A stretch of DNA of 24,901 bases from JAWLCA01 sp050485905 (GCA_050485905.1 JBJHCH010000043.1:1-24901), one strand, 5' to 3'. Positions 1-7,618 are shown, numbered from the stretch's first letter. Translations and numbers: made by a program. Notes: generated from the letters alone by a model not told the origin.

Positions 1-189
1 GGTGGCGCCTTGGCGAAGCCGGTGAATGAGATCGGCAAAGGTTTCTGACTGGGGCTCTTCGTCAGCAAGCAACAGGCCTGTGGCACGCTCCAGGGCATCG
101 AGCGTCTTCCGATCCGGTCGGCGGCGCTCCTGGGAAAGGTAAATAGCTACCACCTTGTCGCTCAACCCGGCTTGCAAGGACAGAGCCCG
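1..189. repeat. Long direct repeat, left copy
   Basis: This stretch matches 24713-24901 in the same orientation with no gaps and five mismatches (left positions 128, 143, 145, 155 and 177). The first 127 bases are identical. It continues beyond the left window edge, so the true length is unknown. It lies wholly within the XRE-like gene. Confidence 0.95.
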
Positions 190-258
190 CATGGACAGGC
201 CTGACGTGCCGAGCCAGGCGCGCAGTTTCGTCCGGTTGTCCTGTCCATGATCCAGCAT
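1..258 (-). CDS. XRE-like helix-turn-helix protein, left copy (3' end off the window)
   Basis: The gene runs leftwards off the window and its first 86 codons are visible. The ATG at 258 is preceded by a GAGGAAAGGG ribosome-binding sequence. A helix-turn-helix of the phage-repressor type spans about residues 23-60, with MRALSLQAGL as the first helix and SDKVVAIYLSQ as the probable recognition helix. It follows the HTH gene at 283-504 with a 24-base gap, so the two are probably co-transcribed. A near-identical copy lies at 24548-24901, and the differences fall in or next to the recognition helix. The size and setting resemble a control protein of an integrative element (repressor or excision regulator). 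That role is inference; the DNA-binding fold is well supported, the exact family is not. Confidence 0.7.
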   Translation of the reverse strand, partial: MLDHGQDNRTKLRAWLGTSGLSMRALSLQAGLSDKVVAIYLSQERRRPDRKTLDALERATGLLLADEEPQSETFADLIHRLRQGAT

Positions 259-282
259 GCCTCTACCCTTTCCTCGTTGTCT

Positions 283-504
283 TCAGAGCTCGATGTCCGC
301 GCTCCCCGGGCGGCGCCGGACACGCAGCTCGAAGACCTCGAGATCCTCTGCGGAAACCTCCCAGCTCTTGCCGAAGCGCCCCGCGCCCAGCTTGACCTTC
401 TTGCCGCCCGGCGTCGGGCAGCCCTTGTTGATCCAGTCCCGGATCGTGCGTGGATCCCGCCGAAATCGAGCGGCTACTTCCGCAACGCTGTAGTTTCGTG
501 TCAT
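283..504 (-). CDS. Small excisionase/MerR-like helix-turn-helix protein
   Basis: A 73-residue protein beginning with an ATG at 504. Residues 5-30 (SVAEVAARFRRDPRTIRDWI) form a winged HTH of the kind seen in excisionases, AlpA-like regulators and MerR-type short proteins. A conserved-looking FGKSWEVSAEDLEVFE segment follows, typical of the wing that ends such domains. Its TGA ends 24 bases before the ATG of the XRE-like gene, so both lie in one leftward operon. In mobile elements such proteins usually control integrase direction or early transcription. No integrase is visible in the window, so the function remains inferred. Confidence 0.65.
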   Translation of the reverse strand: MTRNYSVAEVAARFRRDPRTIRDWINKGCPTPGGKKVKLGAGRFGKSWEVSAEDLEVFELRVRRRPGSADIEL

Positions 505-596
505 TGCTGTTCCCTTTCCTTCGCGTTCGAAACGGAGATGGGTCCAAGCTTCGAGATCGGAAATTTTCGTCCGGAAGGCGCCAAAACCTGAGGGAT

Positions 597-824
597 TCAG
601 CCAAGCTGCGGCTCAACGGCTGCGGTCGTTGCCGTCATGACTGATCCGCGCGCCCCCAAGACGCGTTGCGCGTCGAGAGCTGCGGTGACGCGACCAGCAT
701 CGCGAACGACACCGCGCATCGCACCAAACGCGTTACCTATCGTGAACATAAGGGCGCTCACGGCTCTCAATACTTCAACCGAGTACAGTGTTGCCAGAAT
801 CGCTGCGATGCGATACCGCGCCAT
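597..824 (-). CDS. Hypothetical small membrane protein
   Basis: An open frame of 75 codons from an ATG at 824, with an alternative GTG one codon earlier. The N-terminal half is hydrophobic (about residues 6-36, IAAILATLYSVEVLRAVSAL onward) and could be one or two membrane segments. A charged stretch and a small-residue tail follow. The upstream ribosome-binding sequence is weak (TTGAG). It lies 92 bases upstream of the HTH gene on the same strand and could be first in that operon. I recognise no family, and it may be a chance open frame. Confidence 0.3.
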   Translation of the reverse strand: MARYRIAAILATLYSVEVLRAVSALMFTIGNAFGAMRGVVRDAGRVTAALDAQRVLGARGSVMTATTAAVEPQLG

Positions 825-832
825 CACTCAAG

Positions 833-1003
833 GTCATGCCGGGAGAAGGCGGGGCAACCCGCCGCCGAAGGAGCAACCGCCCCGGAAACTCTCAGGTCCC
901 CGGACCGGCATGGTCTCAACACTCCGGAAAGCGGCCCCGCAAGGGCCCACCGAAGGAGAAAGCCCGATCCACTTCGGGTGAAACTCTCAGGTCCAAGGCA
1001 CGG
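833..1003 (+). promoter_or_regulatory. Tandem glycine riboswitch
   Basis: Two consecutive glycine aptamers can be read. Aptamer 1 has the CGAAGGAG core at 866-873 and AAACTCTCAGGTCC at 886-899. Aptamer 2 repeats them as CGAAGGAG at 951-958 and AAACTCTCAGGTCC at 981-994. The closing stems are formed by the GGGAG start near 840 and by the ACTCCGG/GGAGGGG segments. Glycine riboswitches of this form usually switch on glycine catabolism genes. It ends about 46 bases before the FAD amino-acid dehydrogenase start, so it should control that gene. A GGCGGC-TGCG-GCCGCC hairpin at 1013-1028 may be the expression platform; no U-run terminator follows, which favours translational control. Confidence 0.93.
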
Positions 1004-1010
1004 AGGGGGC

Positions 1011-1052
1011 ATGGCGGCTGCGGCCGCCCCGACCTTGGAGTGCGACCCATGA
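1011..1052 (+). CDS. Leader ORF of 13 codons between riboswitch and dehydrogenase
   Basis: An ATG at 1011 sits directly behind a strong GGAGGGGG ribosome-binding sequence formed by the end of the riboswitch. It encodes MAAAAAPTLECDP and stops at a TGA (1050-1052) that overlaps the dehydrogenase ATG (1049) in an ATGA arrangement. The first six codons coincide with the 1013-1028 hairpin. This would couple translation of the downstream gene to riboswitch state. Whether the peptide is made is unknown. Confidence 0.45.
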   Translation: MAAAAAPTLECDP

Positions 1053-2299
1053 CCTCTGTTGCCGTGATCGGCGCCGGCGTGACAGGCCTGACGACTGCCT
1101 ATGAACTGCTCGACCGCGGGTTCGAGGTGACGGTCTTCGACCGCCACCGCTACGCCGCAATGGAAACCAGCTTCGCCAACGGCGGCCAGCTTTCGGCCTC
1201 GAACGCCGAGGTCTGGACCCAGTGGAGCACAGTGCTGAAGGGGCTGAAGTGGATGCTGCAGGCCGACGCGCCGCTGCTGGTGAACCCGCGCCCGACGCTG
1301 CACAAGATCGGCTGGATGGCCGAGTTCCTGTCGAACATCCCGCGCTACAGGGCGAACACCGTGGAAACCGTGCGTCTGGCCATCGCCGCGCGGTCGGTTC
1401 TGTTCGAGATGGCCGCGCGCGAGGGGATCGACTTCGACCTGGAGAAGCGCGGCATCCTGCATTTCTATGACCATGAGAAGGACCTGCGGCACGCGCGCAG
1501 GGTCAGTGGCCTGCTGGCCGAGGGCGGTCTGGAGCGTCGGGAACTCGCGCCCGCCGAGATCCGGGCCGTCGAACCGGCGCTGCACGGCGATTTCGTCGGC
1601 GGCTTCCTGACCGAGAGCGACGCCTCGGGCGACATCCACAAGTTCACAGTGGGCCTCGCACGCGCCTGCGCCCGCCGCGGTGCGGACCTGCGCCTTGGCG
1701 CCGAGGTGCGTGGTGTCGCCACGATCCCGGGCGGCGTGCGGATCACCTGCGCGGACCGCGAGGAGATCTTCGATGCCGTCGTGGTTTCGGCCGGCATCGC
1801 AAGCCGCGAGATCGGCCGGGCCCTTGGCGACAGGGTCAACGTCTATCCGGTGAAGGGATATTCGATCACCGTCGAGTTGAAGGACGAGACCAGCCGGGCC
1901 GCCGCGCCCTGGATCAGCCTGCTCGACGACCGTGCGAAGATTGTCGCGAGCCGCTTCGGCCAAGATCGCTTCCGGGTGGCCGGCACTGCCGAGTTCAACG
2001 GTGCCAACCGCGATATCCGCGCCGACCGGATCCGGCCCCTCTTGGCCTGGTGCGAAAAGCATTTCCCGCAGATGTCGACTGAACACGTGACACCCTGGGC
2101 GGGCCTGCGCCCGATGATGCCCTCGATGCTGCCGCGCGTTGGCCGGGGAAAGGCGCCGGGCGTGTTCTACAACACCGGCCACGGGCATCTCGGCTGGACG
2201 CTCTCGGCAGCGACGGCGCGGATCATCGCGACCACCGTCGCGGCAGACCTGTCTCTGCGCCGCACGGCCCTGCCGACGCTGACCGCCGCGGTCGCCTGA
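1049..2299 (+). CDS. dadA: DadA-type FAD-dependent D-amino acid dehydrogenase / glycine oxidase family
   Basis: A 416-residue protein of the DAO superfamily, the usual DadA length. The Rossmann FAD motif VAVIGAGVTGLTTAYELL lies near residues 4-21 and ends at an acidic FD. The DadA-like segment SFANGGQLSAS follows near residue 45. The C-terminal FAD/substrate region reads PWAGLRPMMPS and NTGHGHLGWTLS. Members oxidise D-amino acids or glycine to the keto acid and ammonia. The ATG at 1049 is chosen because the Rossmann fold begins at once after it; the open frame extends further upstream but only through riboswitch sequence. Control by a tandem glycine riboswitch points to glycine or a glycine-yielding substrate rather than D-alanine. 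Substrate is inference; family is firm. Confidence 0.88.
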   Translation: MTSVAVIGAGVTGLTTAYELLDRGFEVTVFDRHRYAAMETSFANGGQLSASNAEVWTQWSTVLKGLKWMLQADAPLLVNPRPTLHKIGWMAEFLSNIPRYRANTVETVRLAIAARSVLFEMAAREGIDFDLEKRGILHFYDHEKDLRHARRVSGLLAEGGLERRELAPAEIRAVEPALHGDFVGGFLTESDASGDIHKFTVGLARACARRGADLRLGAEVRGVATIPGGVRITCADREEIFDAVVVSAGIASREIGRALGDRVNVYPVKGYSITVELKDETSRAAAPWISLLDDRAKIVASRFGQDRFRVAGTAEFNGANRDIRADRIRPLLAWCEKHFPQMSTEHVTPWAGLRPMMPSMLPRVGRGKAPGVFYNTGHGHLGWTLSAATARIIATTVAADLSLRRTALPTLTAAVA

Positions 2300-2330
2300 A
2301 GCGGCAAGGCGACGACAACGCTGCCAGAGC

Positions 2331-2351
2331 CCCGGCACAGTCCGTGCCGGG
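2331..2351 (+). terminator. Hairpin after the dehydrogenase gene
   Basis: CCCGGCAC at 2331-2338 pairs perfectly with GTGCCGGG at 2344-2351 around a 5-base loop, 32 bases after the stop. No T-run follows, so it may be a weak terminator or a 3' mRNA-stabilising stem. Confidence 0.4.
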
Positions 2352-2459
2352 CACACCGCGGCGGCGATCGCACGCCGCGAGCGGATCACCGGGGCGCGAG
2401 ATCGTGTTGCACGCGCGCGATCAGGTTCTCTGCCCCGAAGCCGACGGAAGGAGACCGCC

Positions 2460-2997
2460 ATGGCCGACGAAAAGGTAGCCCTCATCACCGCCGGTGGGTC
2501 CGGCATGGGCGCCGCCGCGGCGCGCCGGTTGGCGCAAGACGGCTACCGGGTGGCGATCCTGTCATCCTCGGGCAAGGGCGAGGCGCTGGCCGAGGAGTTG
2601 GGGGGCGTCGGCGTCACCGGATCGAACCTGGTGAACGACGATCTGCGCCGCCTTGTCGATCTGGCAATGGCGCGCTGGGGCCGGATCGATGCGCTGGTCA
2701 ATTCGGCCGGGCATGGCCCGCGCGCGCCGATCCTCGACAACGGACGAGGACTGGCACATGGGGATGGAGGTGTATTTCCTTTCGGCCGTGCGGCCGATCC
2801 GGCTGGTCGCGCCGATCATGGTGGCGCAGGGCCGGGGTGCCATCGTCAACATCTCGACGGCCTGGGTCACGCAGCCAAGCGCGCTGTTCCCGACCTCGAC
2901 CGCGTTCCGGGCAAGTCTCGCCGCCTTCACCAAGATCTTCGCCGAGGACTATGCAGAGCGGAGGTCTGATCCAAGCCAATGCGCGCACCGCAACTGA
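2460..2997 (+). pseudogene. Short-chain dehydrogenase/reductase, frameshifted and 3'-truncated
   Basis: The start is good (GGAAGGAG before the ATG at 2460). The first frame reads VALITAGGSGMGAAAARRLA, an SDR nucleotide-binding motif, and LVNSAG, the NAG-type motif, to about position 2735. There ILDNGRG replaces the expected ILDITDEDW. The SDR reading resumes in the next frame as TDEDWHMGMEVYFLSAVRP and GAIVNISTAWVTQPS, then FPTSTAFRASLAAFTK. The simplest explanation is loss of two bases near 2740. Homology ends near 2955 (AEDYAE); the remaining roughly 70 residues of a normal SDR are missing and unrelated sequence follows until the stop at 2997. It lies 160 bases behind the dehydrogenase on the same strand and was probably its operon partner. 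Confidence 0.8.
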
Positions 2998-3108
2998 ATC
3001 GGCTTGAGTGGCATGCATCAGTTCACGGCGAGGAGTCGGCGTTTACGGACTTGCTTCTTCATCAACCGCGTCGAATTGCCATATGTTGGCACAACATCCA
3101 GGTCGGGG

Positions 3109-4752
3109 TTAGCCCTGTGCCGCCTCGCGCGCGAGAGACTGGAATTTCCCGAACAGTTCGAACCTGCGCCTGTGCAGCGCCTGATTGCCCTTGCCACTCG
3201 GCCTGTATCTCTTGGCGAAGGATGCCATCCCCGCCATCGCGGCGGGAATGTCGGAATGCACCCTCGCCGCTACCGCGGCCAGCATCGCGGAGCCGAGCAG
3301 GACGGGTTCTTCGGAGGCTGGCGCGGCCACCTCGATGCCGGTGGCATCGGCAAGGATCTGGCGGACCAGGTCGCTCCGCCCCGCGCCACCGCTGATAACG
3401 ATGCGCTCGATCCGAGCGCCTGCATTCGCCTGCGCCTCTATGATCTGGCGCAACCCGTATCCGATTCCGCATAGCCCGGCGACATAGAGTGCCAGAAGAC
3501 TGTCGAGATCCCGCTCCATCCCAAGACCAGCGACTATCGCCCGGGTGTGCGGATCGGCATGCGGCGCGCGATTGCCAAGGAACTCGGGAACCACATGAAT
3601 GCCTTGGGCAAGTTTCACGGCATCTCCCGGCCGCGCGACGCGGCTCATTGCCTCGGCAGCGAGCCATACCGGCAGGGAAAGCCCGGCCTTGGCCGCTACC
3701 TGTAGCGCCGCATCGGAATGGGGATGAAATCCGAGCAACTGCTCGATCGCGGCTCCGGCCGCAGATTGCCCGCCCTCATTCAACCAGGCGCCGGGCAACA
3801 TCGCCGAATAGTAGGGACCCCAGACGCCGGGCACGAACACGGGCTCGCGGGTCGTCGTCATCGTGCAGGACGATGTGCCAAATACGTAGGCCAGATTGGC
3901 CTCTGGCCCGCCGCCGTCGCTTGGGCCAACCGACCCGATGCCGCCTGCATGAGCATCGATCAGCCCGGCACCAACCGGTGTGCCGGGCAAAAGGCCGAAA
4001 TCCCTTGCCGCAGCCTCGGTCAGCCCGCCACCCAATGGGGTTCCGGGATCAACGACTTCGACTCCAATGCGCGCGAAGCCTTCTTTTGCCAGCTCGCCCA
4101 ACCCGATTGCATCGAAGTAGCTGTCATCCCAGCGGTGTTCGTGGCCGAGATAGGTCCACTTGCAGGTCACTGTGCAGTTTGAGCGCGCGAGGCTGCCTGT
4201 CGCGCGCCACGTCAAAAAATCTGTCAGGTCGAAGAACTGCCACGCCCGGCTGAATACCTCGGGCCGGTTCTCCTTCAGCCAGAGGAGCTTTGGCGTCTGC
4301 ATCTCGGGCGAGATGCGCCCGCCCACATAGTCGAGAACCCGATGACCGATCTCATTGATCCGCTCAGCTTGCGCCACCGCTCGATGGTCCATCCAGACGA
4401 TGATGTCGTGGGCGGCGCGTTCCGGGCCGCCCACGGGCAGCGGAGCCCCGCCGTCAGCCAGAACCACAAGTGAACAGGTGGCGTCGAAGCCGACCCCCTT
4501 CACTTGCACGGGGTCGATCTGCGCTGCGTCGACGGCCCCACGGACAGCCCGCGCCACGGCGGCCCAGACTTCTTCGCTCGATTGCTCGACGATGGTGCCC
4601 CCTTCGCGGTAGATGGAGATGGGGGATTTGTCGCTACCCGACATCTTGCCATTCAAATCAAAGACGCCAGCGCGAGCACTGCCCGTACCGACATCAATGC
4701 CGAGAAAGAACTGACCCGCGGTCGCGGATTCGCCATTCTGGTTCCGGGTCAT
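3109..4752 (-). CDS. FGGY-family pentulose kinase, probably D-ribulokinase
   Basis: A 547-residue FGGY carbohydrate kinase, the usual length for the ribulokinase branch. The N-terminal phosphate loop FLGIDVGTGSARAGVFD lies at residues 16-32. GVGFDATCSLVVL and IIVWMDHRA follow near residues 90-120, and the C-terminal ATP-side motif VISGGAGRSDLVRQILAD comes near residue 455. The ATG at 4752 has GAGGTGG upstream. It is the last gene of the operon, 52 bases after the ribitol dehydrogenase. That pairing implies ATP-dependent phosphorylation of D-ribulose to D-ribulose 5-phosphate, which enters the pentose phosphate pathway, analogous to RbtK acting after RbtD in enteric bacteria. Kinases for L-ribulose, xylulose or other ketoses belong to the same family, so the sugar is assigned by context. 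Confidence 0.85.
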   Translation of the reverse strand: MTRNQNGESATAGQFFLGIDVGTGSARAGVFDLNGKMSGSDKSPISIYREGGTIVEQSSEEVWAAVARAVRGAVDAAQIDPVQVKGVGFDATCSLVVLADGGAPLPVGGPERAAHDIIVWMDHRAVAQAERINEIGHRVLDYVGGRISPEMQTPKLLWLKENRPEVFSRAWQFFDLTDFLTWRATGSLARSNCTVTCKWTYLGHEHRWDDSYFDAIGLGELAKEGFARIGVEVVDPGTPLGGGLTEAAARDFGLLPGTPVGAGLIDAHAGGIGSVGPSDGGGPEANLAYVFGTSSCTMTTTREPVFVPGVWGPYYSAMLPGAWLNEGGQSAAGAAIEQLLGFHPHSDAALQVAAKAGLSLPVWLAAEAMSRVARPGDAVKLAQGIHVVPEFLGNRAPHADPHTRAIVAGLGMERDLDSLLALYVAGLCGIGYGLRQIIEAQANAGARIERIVISGGAGRSDLVRQILADATGIEVAAPASEEPVLLGSAMLAAVAARVHSDIPAAMAGMASFAKRYRPSGKGNQALHRRRFELFGKFQSLAREAAQG

Positions 4753-4804
4753 GGTCAGGCCACCTCGCTGCGGTCGGAACCGTCAGTGCGCCGCTCTGCG
4801 ATAC

Positions 4805-5533
4805 TCACAGGTCCACACTGTTGGGCAGGATCACCAGATCGCGGATCACCACGTTGCGCGGGCGGGTCAGCATGAACAGAACAGCCTCGGCGACCTCGCT
4901 CGGCTGCATCAGGGAGCCGTTCGCCAGCGCCTCCTCCATTTTCGCCTTCGGCCAGTCGTCCAGAAGGGCCGTGACGACCGGTCCCGGCAGGACCGCACCC
5001 ATTCGGATGCCATGCGCGGAGACCTGGCGTCGCGTTGCGTGAAGGAAGGCCTGCACCGCGAATTTCGACGCGGTATAGACCGGCTCCCACATCACCGGAA
5101 CCACGCCTGCAACCGAACTGGTAAAGATGATGTCGCCGGTCTTGCGGGCAATCATCTTGGGCAGAACAGTCTGCACGCAGCGAAAGGCGGCGTTGATGTT
5201 GAGGTTCAGCATCCGGTCCCAGGCATCGGGATCACCTTCGGCCGCGGGCCCACCGACATAGGCGCCTGCATTGGCATGGAATATGTCGAGCGAACCAACG
5301 AGCGCTTCGATTTTCGGCATCATGGCCGAGACTGCTGCACCATCGAGGAGATCGACCACCAGGGGGAAAGCTCTGTCGCCAAGTTCCTCGCAAAGTGCGC
5401 TCAACCGATCCTCGGCGCGGTCGATCAGGACGACTCTGGCCCCCTCGTCCAGCAGGATCCTTGCACATTCCAGTCCGATTCCAGAGGCCGCACCAGTGAT
5501 TGCCGCTGTCCGTCCTGATAATCTTTCTGACAT
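4805..5533 (-). CDS. Ribitol 2-dehydrogenase-like SDR
   Basis: A 242-residue classical short-chain dehydrogenase. The nucleotide motif TGAASGIG is at residues 13-20, with an aspartate (VLIDRA) after strand 2 that favours NAD+. HANAG is at 86-90. The catalytic residues are Ser140 (FTSS), Tyr153 and Lys157 (YTASK). The segment GAYVGGPAAEGDPDAWDRML and the C-terminus RDLVILPNSVDL match what I recall of alphaproteobacterial ribitol dehydrogenases. The enzyme would oxidise ribitol to D-ribulose. The ATG at 5533 has CAGGAG upstream and lies 22 bases after the permease stop; the open frame extends 23 codons further but without SDR similarity. The neighbouring transporter and kinase complete a pentitol pathway. 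Another pentitol such as arabitol is possible. Confidence 0.82.
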   Translation of the reverse strand: MSERLSGRTAAITGAASGIGLECARILLDEGARVVLIDRAEDRLSALCEELGDRAFPLVVDLLDGAAVSAMMPKIEALVGSLDIFHANAGAYVGGPAAEGDPDAWDRMLNLNINAAFRCVQTVLPKMIARKTGDIIFTSSVAGVVPVMWEPVYTASKFAVQAFLHATRRQVSAHGIRMGAVLPGPVVTALLDDWPKAKMEEALANGSLMQPSEVAEAVLFMLTRPRNVVIRDLVILPNSVDL

Positions 5534-5555
5534 TTGCGTCTCCTGTTCTGTCGGC

Positions 5556-6818
5556 TCAGGCTCGACCATGGCTGGCGCGCGACCGGCGGGCGAGCGAGTC
5601 AACGATCACCGCGATGGCCAGAACTGCTCCGGTAATCATGTAGCGAAGCGACGAGCTGAGGTTCAGCAGGGTCAGCCCGTTCGAAATTGCCATGATCACC
5701 AGAACACCAAGCAGCGCAGACCATGCCGATCCCCGGCCGCCGAACAGCGACGTACCCCCGATCACGGCGGCAGCGATGGCGTTGAGGTTGACGTCACCAG
5801 CGCCAGCCTGCTGGCTGGACGACGCCAACCGGGCAGCGGCAAAAACGCCCCCGAGCGCCGCGAAGGTGGAGCAAAGCACGAAGGCCGACAGACGTATCCG
5901 ACGCACGTTTATGCCGGAGCGCCGGGCGGCCTCGGCATTGCCGCCCACTGCAAACATCGATCGACCCCATTTCGTGCGCGTGAGGGCGTAGTCCATGATC
6001 GCGACGAACAGGACGAAGACCCCGAACATCCATGGCACGCCGCGCCCCTGGTTGAGATAGTAGACCGCGAACAGCAGTGCGCCGGTGAGGATCCCAGCCT
6101 TCAGCAGAACGACACTCAAGCCCGCGCTGGAGAGGTTCGCCTCGCTCCGACGCTGCATGGTCCGAATGCCGGTGAAGACGATCAACCCACCGGGCAGGAT
6201 TGCGAGAGCGTAGGAAAGCCAAGCCGGCATGATCAGGATCTGGCCAAAACGCACCAGCGGCGACGTAAAGGGCAGGTTGATCGAGCCCGTGGGGCCGAGG
6301 ATGTAGAGTTGCATCCCAAGCAGCGCCAGCAACCCGGCGAGTGTTGCGACGAAGCTCGGCATCTCGAAGCGGTTGCGCAACGTGCCATAGATAAGGCCCA
6401 TGACAATCCCCGCTACGAGCGCGCCGGCAATTGCCAGCGGCAAAGGCAGACCCGTCGAAACCCAGAGCACCCCGACGATCGCCGACGCGAGCCCACTCAT
6501 CGACCCGATCGAGAGATCGATTTCGCCCAGCAGCAGCACACAAACCACGCCAAGCGAGATCAGGCCGACGGCCGCGGCGTCGAAGAGCAGGTTGACCAGG
6601 TTGTTGGGGGCGAGGAACACCGGATTGATGGAGGTAAAGACGATCGAGATCATGAGGAGGCCGACTACAACCGGCAACATGCCCAGGTCGCCGGACCGAA
6701 TGCGGTCGTAGAAGGCGCGGATCGCTCCGGCAATTCCTGCATCATAGCGGACCCGTGTATCCGCGCGGTCCAGTTGCGATGTCGTGGGTTTCTCGAAAAC
6801 GTTCTGGCTCATCGTCAT
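5556..6818 (-). CDS. ABC sugar/polyol transporter permease (RbsC/XylH/FrcC family)
   Basis: A 420-residue multispanning inner-membrane protein with about ten hydrophobic segments after a charged N-terminal tail of some 45 residues. The family signature is visible as LLGEIDLSIGSMSGLASAIVG near residue 100. A second conserved block, GDVNLNAIAAAVIGGTSLFG, comes near residue 350. It forms the channel of the carbohydrate uptake ABC system with the ATPase and binding protein encoded upstream. The ATG at 6818 overlaps the ATPase stop in ATGA, a sign of translational coupling; an ATG two codons later is possible. The XylH-like length above 400 residues agrees with the XylF-like binding protein. Confidence 0.9.
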   Translation of the reverse strand: MTMSQNVFEKPTTSQLDRADTRVRYDAGIAGAIRAFYDRIRSGDLGMLPVVVGLLMISIVFTSINPVFLAPNNLVNLLFDAAAVGLISLGVVCVLLLGEIDLSIGSMSGLASAIVGVLWVSTGLPLPLAIAGALVAGIVMGLIYGTLRNRFEMPSFVATLAGLLALLGMQLYILGPTGSINLPFTSPLVRFGQILIMPAWLSYALAILPGGLIVFTGIRTMQRRSEANLSSAGLSVVLLKAGILTGALLFAVYYLNQGRGVPWMFGVFVLFVAIMDYALTRTKWGRSMFAVGGNAEAARRSGINVRRIRLSAFVLCSTFAALGGVFAAARLASSSQQAGAGDVNLNAIAAAVIGGTSLFGGRGSAWSALLGVLVIMAISNGLTLLNLSSSLRYMITGAVLAIAVIVDSLARRSRASHGRA

Positions 6819-7618
6819 TCACCCGTGACTTCGAGTTTGCGTGCCATGCGGCGCGAGACGGAGTTTTCGCTGGCGCCCGTGATCGCCGCGACAAGCTCCT
6901 GATGCGAGGTTTCGGAGGTAAAGACACCGTTGTTTCGACCCAGTCGAAGGACGACAATCCGGTCTGCCACTGCGCGGACATCCTCCATATTGTGCGAGAT
7001 CAGGATGACACCATGGCCGCGTTCCCTGACCCGCTCGATCAGGTTCAGAACCTCGGCAGTCTGGGCCACGCCGAGCGCTGCAGTGGGCTCATCCAACATG
7101 ATGACCTTCGGATCGAGCAGGAGCGACCGCGCTATCGCCACCGTTTGCCGCTGCCCGCCGGACAGCGAGGCGATAGGCTCACGCACGGACGGAATTCGGG
7201 CCGCCAGCTCCTTCAGCAGCGTCCAGGCGCGCACCTCCATCTGAACCTCGTCCAGACGCCAGGGCGAAACTTCGTGGCCGAGGAAGAGATTGGCAACCAC
7301 GTCGAGATTCTCGCAGAGGGCCAGATCCTGGAAGACGGTGGCGATCCCCAGTTCGAGCGCAGCCGCCGGACTGTCGAGCGTGACTGCCTGGCCGCAGAAC
7401 TCGATTGTTCCCGCGCTGGGTTGGTGGACCCCGGCGAGCACCTTCACGAGAGTCGACTTGCCGGCACCATTGTCGCCGACAAGAGCGACGACCTCCCCGG
7501 CATGAACGTCCAGTTCGATGTCCGCGAGCGCCGTCACCGCTCCGAACTGCTTGGAAACGCCGCGAAGCTTCAGGAGCAACTCACCTTCCGGCGGGCTCTG
7601 TTCGACCGTAGCTGACAT
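6815..7618 (-). CDS. ABC sugar/polyol transporter ATP-binding protein (single domain, FrcA-like)
   Basis: A 267-residue ABC ATPase with one nucleotide-binding domain. Walker A GDNGAGKST is at residues 48-56, Q-loop Gln97, signature LSGGQ at 152-156, Walker B VIMLDEP at 172-178 and the switch histidine at 209 (ISHN). Rbs and Xyl systems usually have a double-domain ATPase; this single-domain form resembles FrcA of rhizobial sugar systems and would work as a homodimer. The ATG at 7618 is preferred over one 18 codons upstream because GGAGGGG lies just before it and homology starts after it. It follows the binding-protein gene after a strong intercistronic hairpin. Confidence 0.9.
   Translation of the reverse strand: MSATVEQSPPEGELLLKLRGVSKQFGAVTALADIELDVHAGEVVALVGDNGAGKSTLVKVLAGVHQPSAGTIEFCGQAVTLDSPAAALELGIATVFQDLALCENLDVVANLFLGHEVSPWRLDEVQMEVRAWTLLKELAARIPSVREPIASLSGGQRQTVAIARSLLLDPKVIMLDEPTAALGVAQTAEVLNLIERVRERGHGVILISHNMEDVRAVADRIVVLRLGRNNGVFTSETSHQELVAAITGASENSVSRRMARKLEVTGE

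Noticed and set aside
791..817. Sigma-70 promoter TTGCCA / GATACC before the riboswitch
   Set aside because: The spacer of 15 bases and poor -10 match make it unconvincing.
2331..2351. Strong intrinsic terminator after the dehydrogenase
   Set aside because: The stem is perfect but no T-run follows, so it is listed only as a low-confidence hairpin.
824..2506. Minus-strand open frame of 560 codons opposite the dehydrogenase gene
   Set aside because: It is a shadow of a GC-rich gene: no family pattern, biased composition, and it lies across the riboswitch and a well-recognised DadA-type gene.
5271..6902. Plus-strand open frame of 543 codons opposite the permease and ribitol dehydrogenase
   Set aside because: It is antisense to two firmly identified genes, low in hydrophobic order and rich in Arg/Gln/His as shadow frames are.
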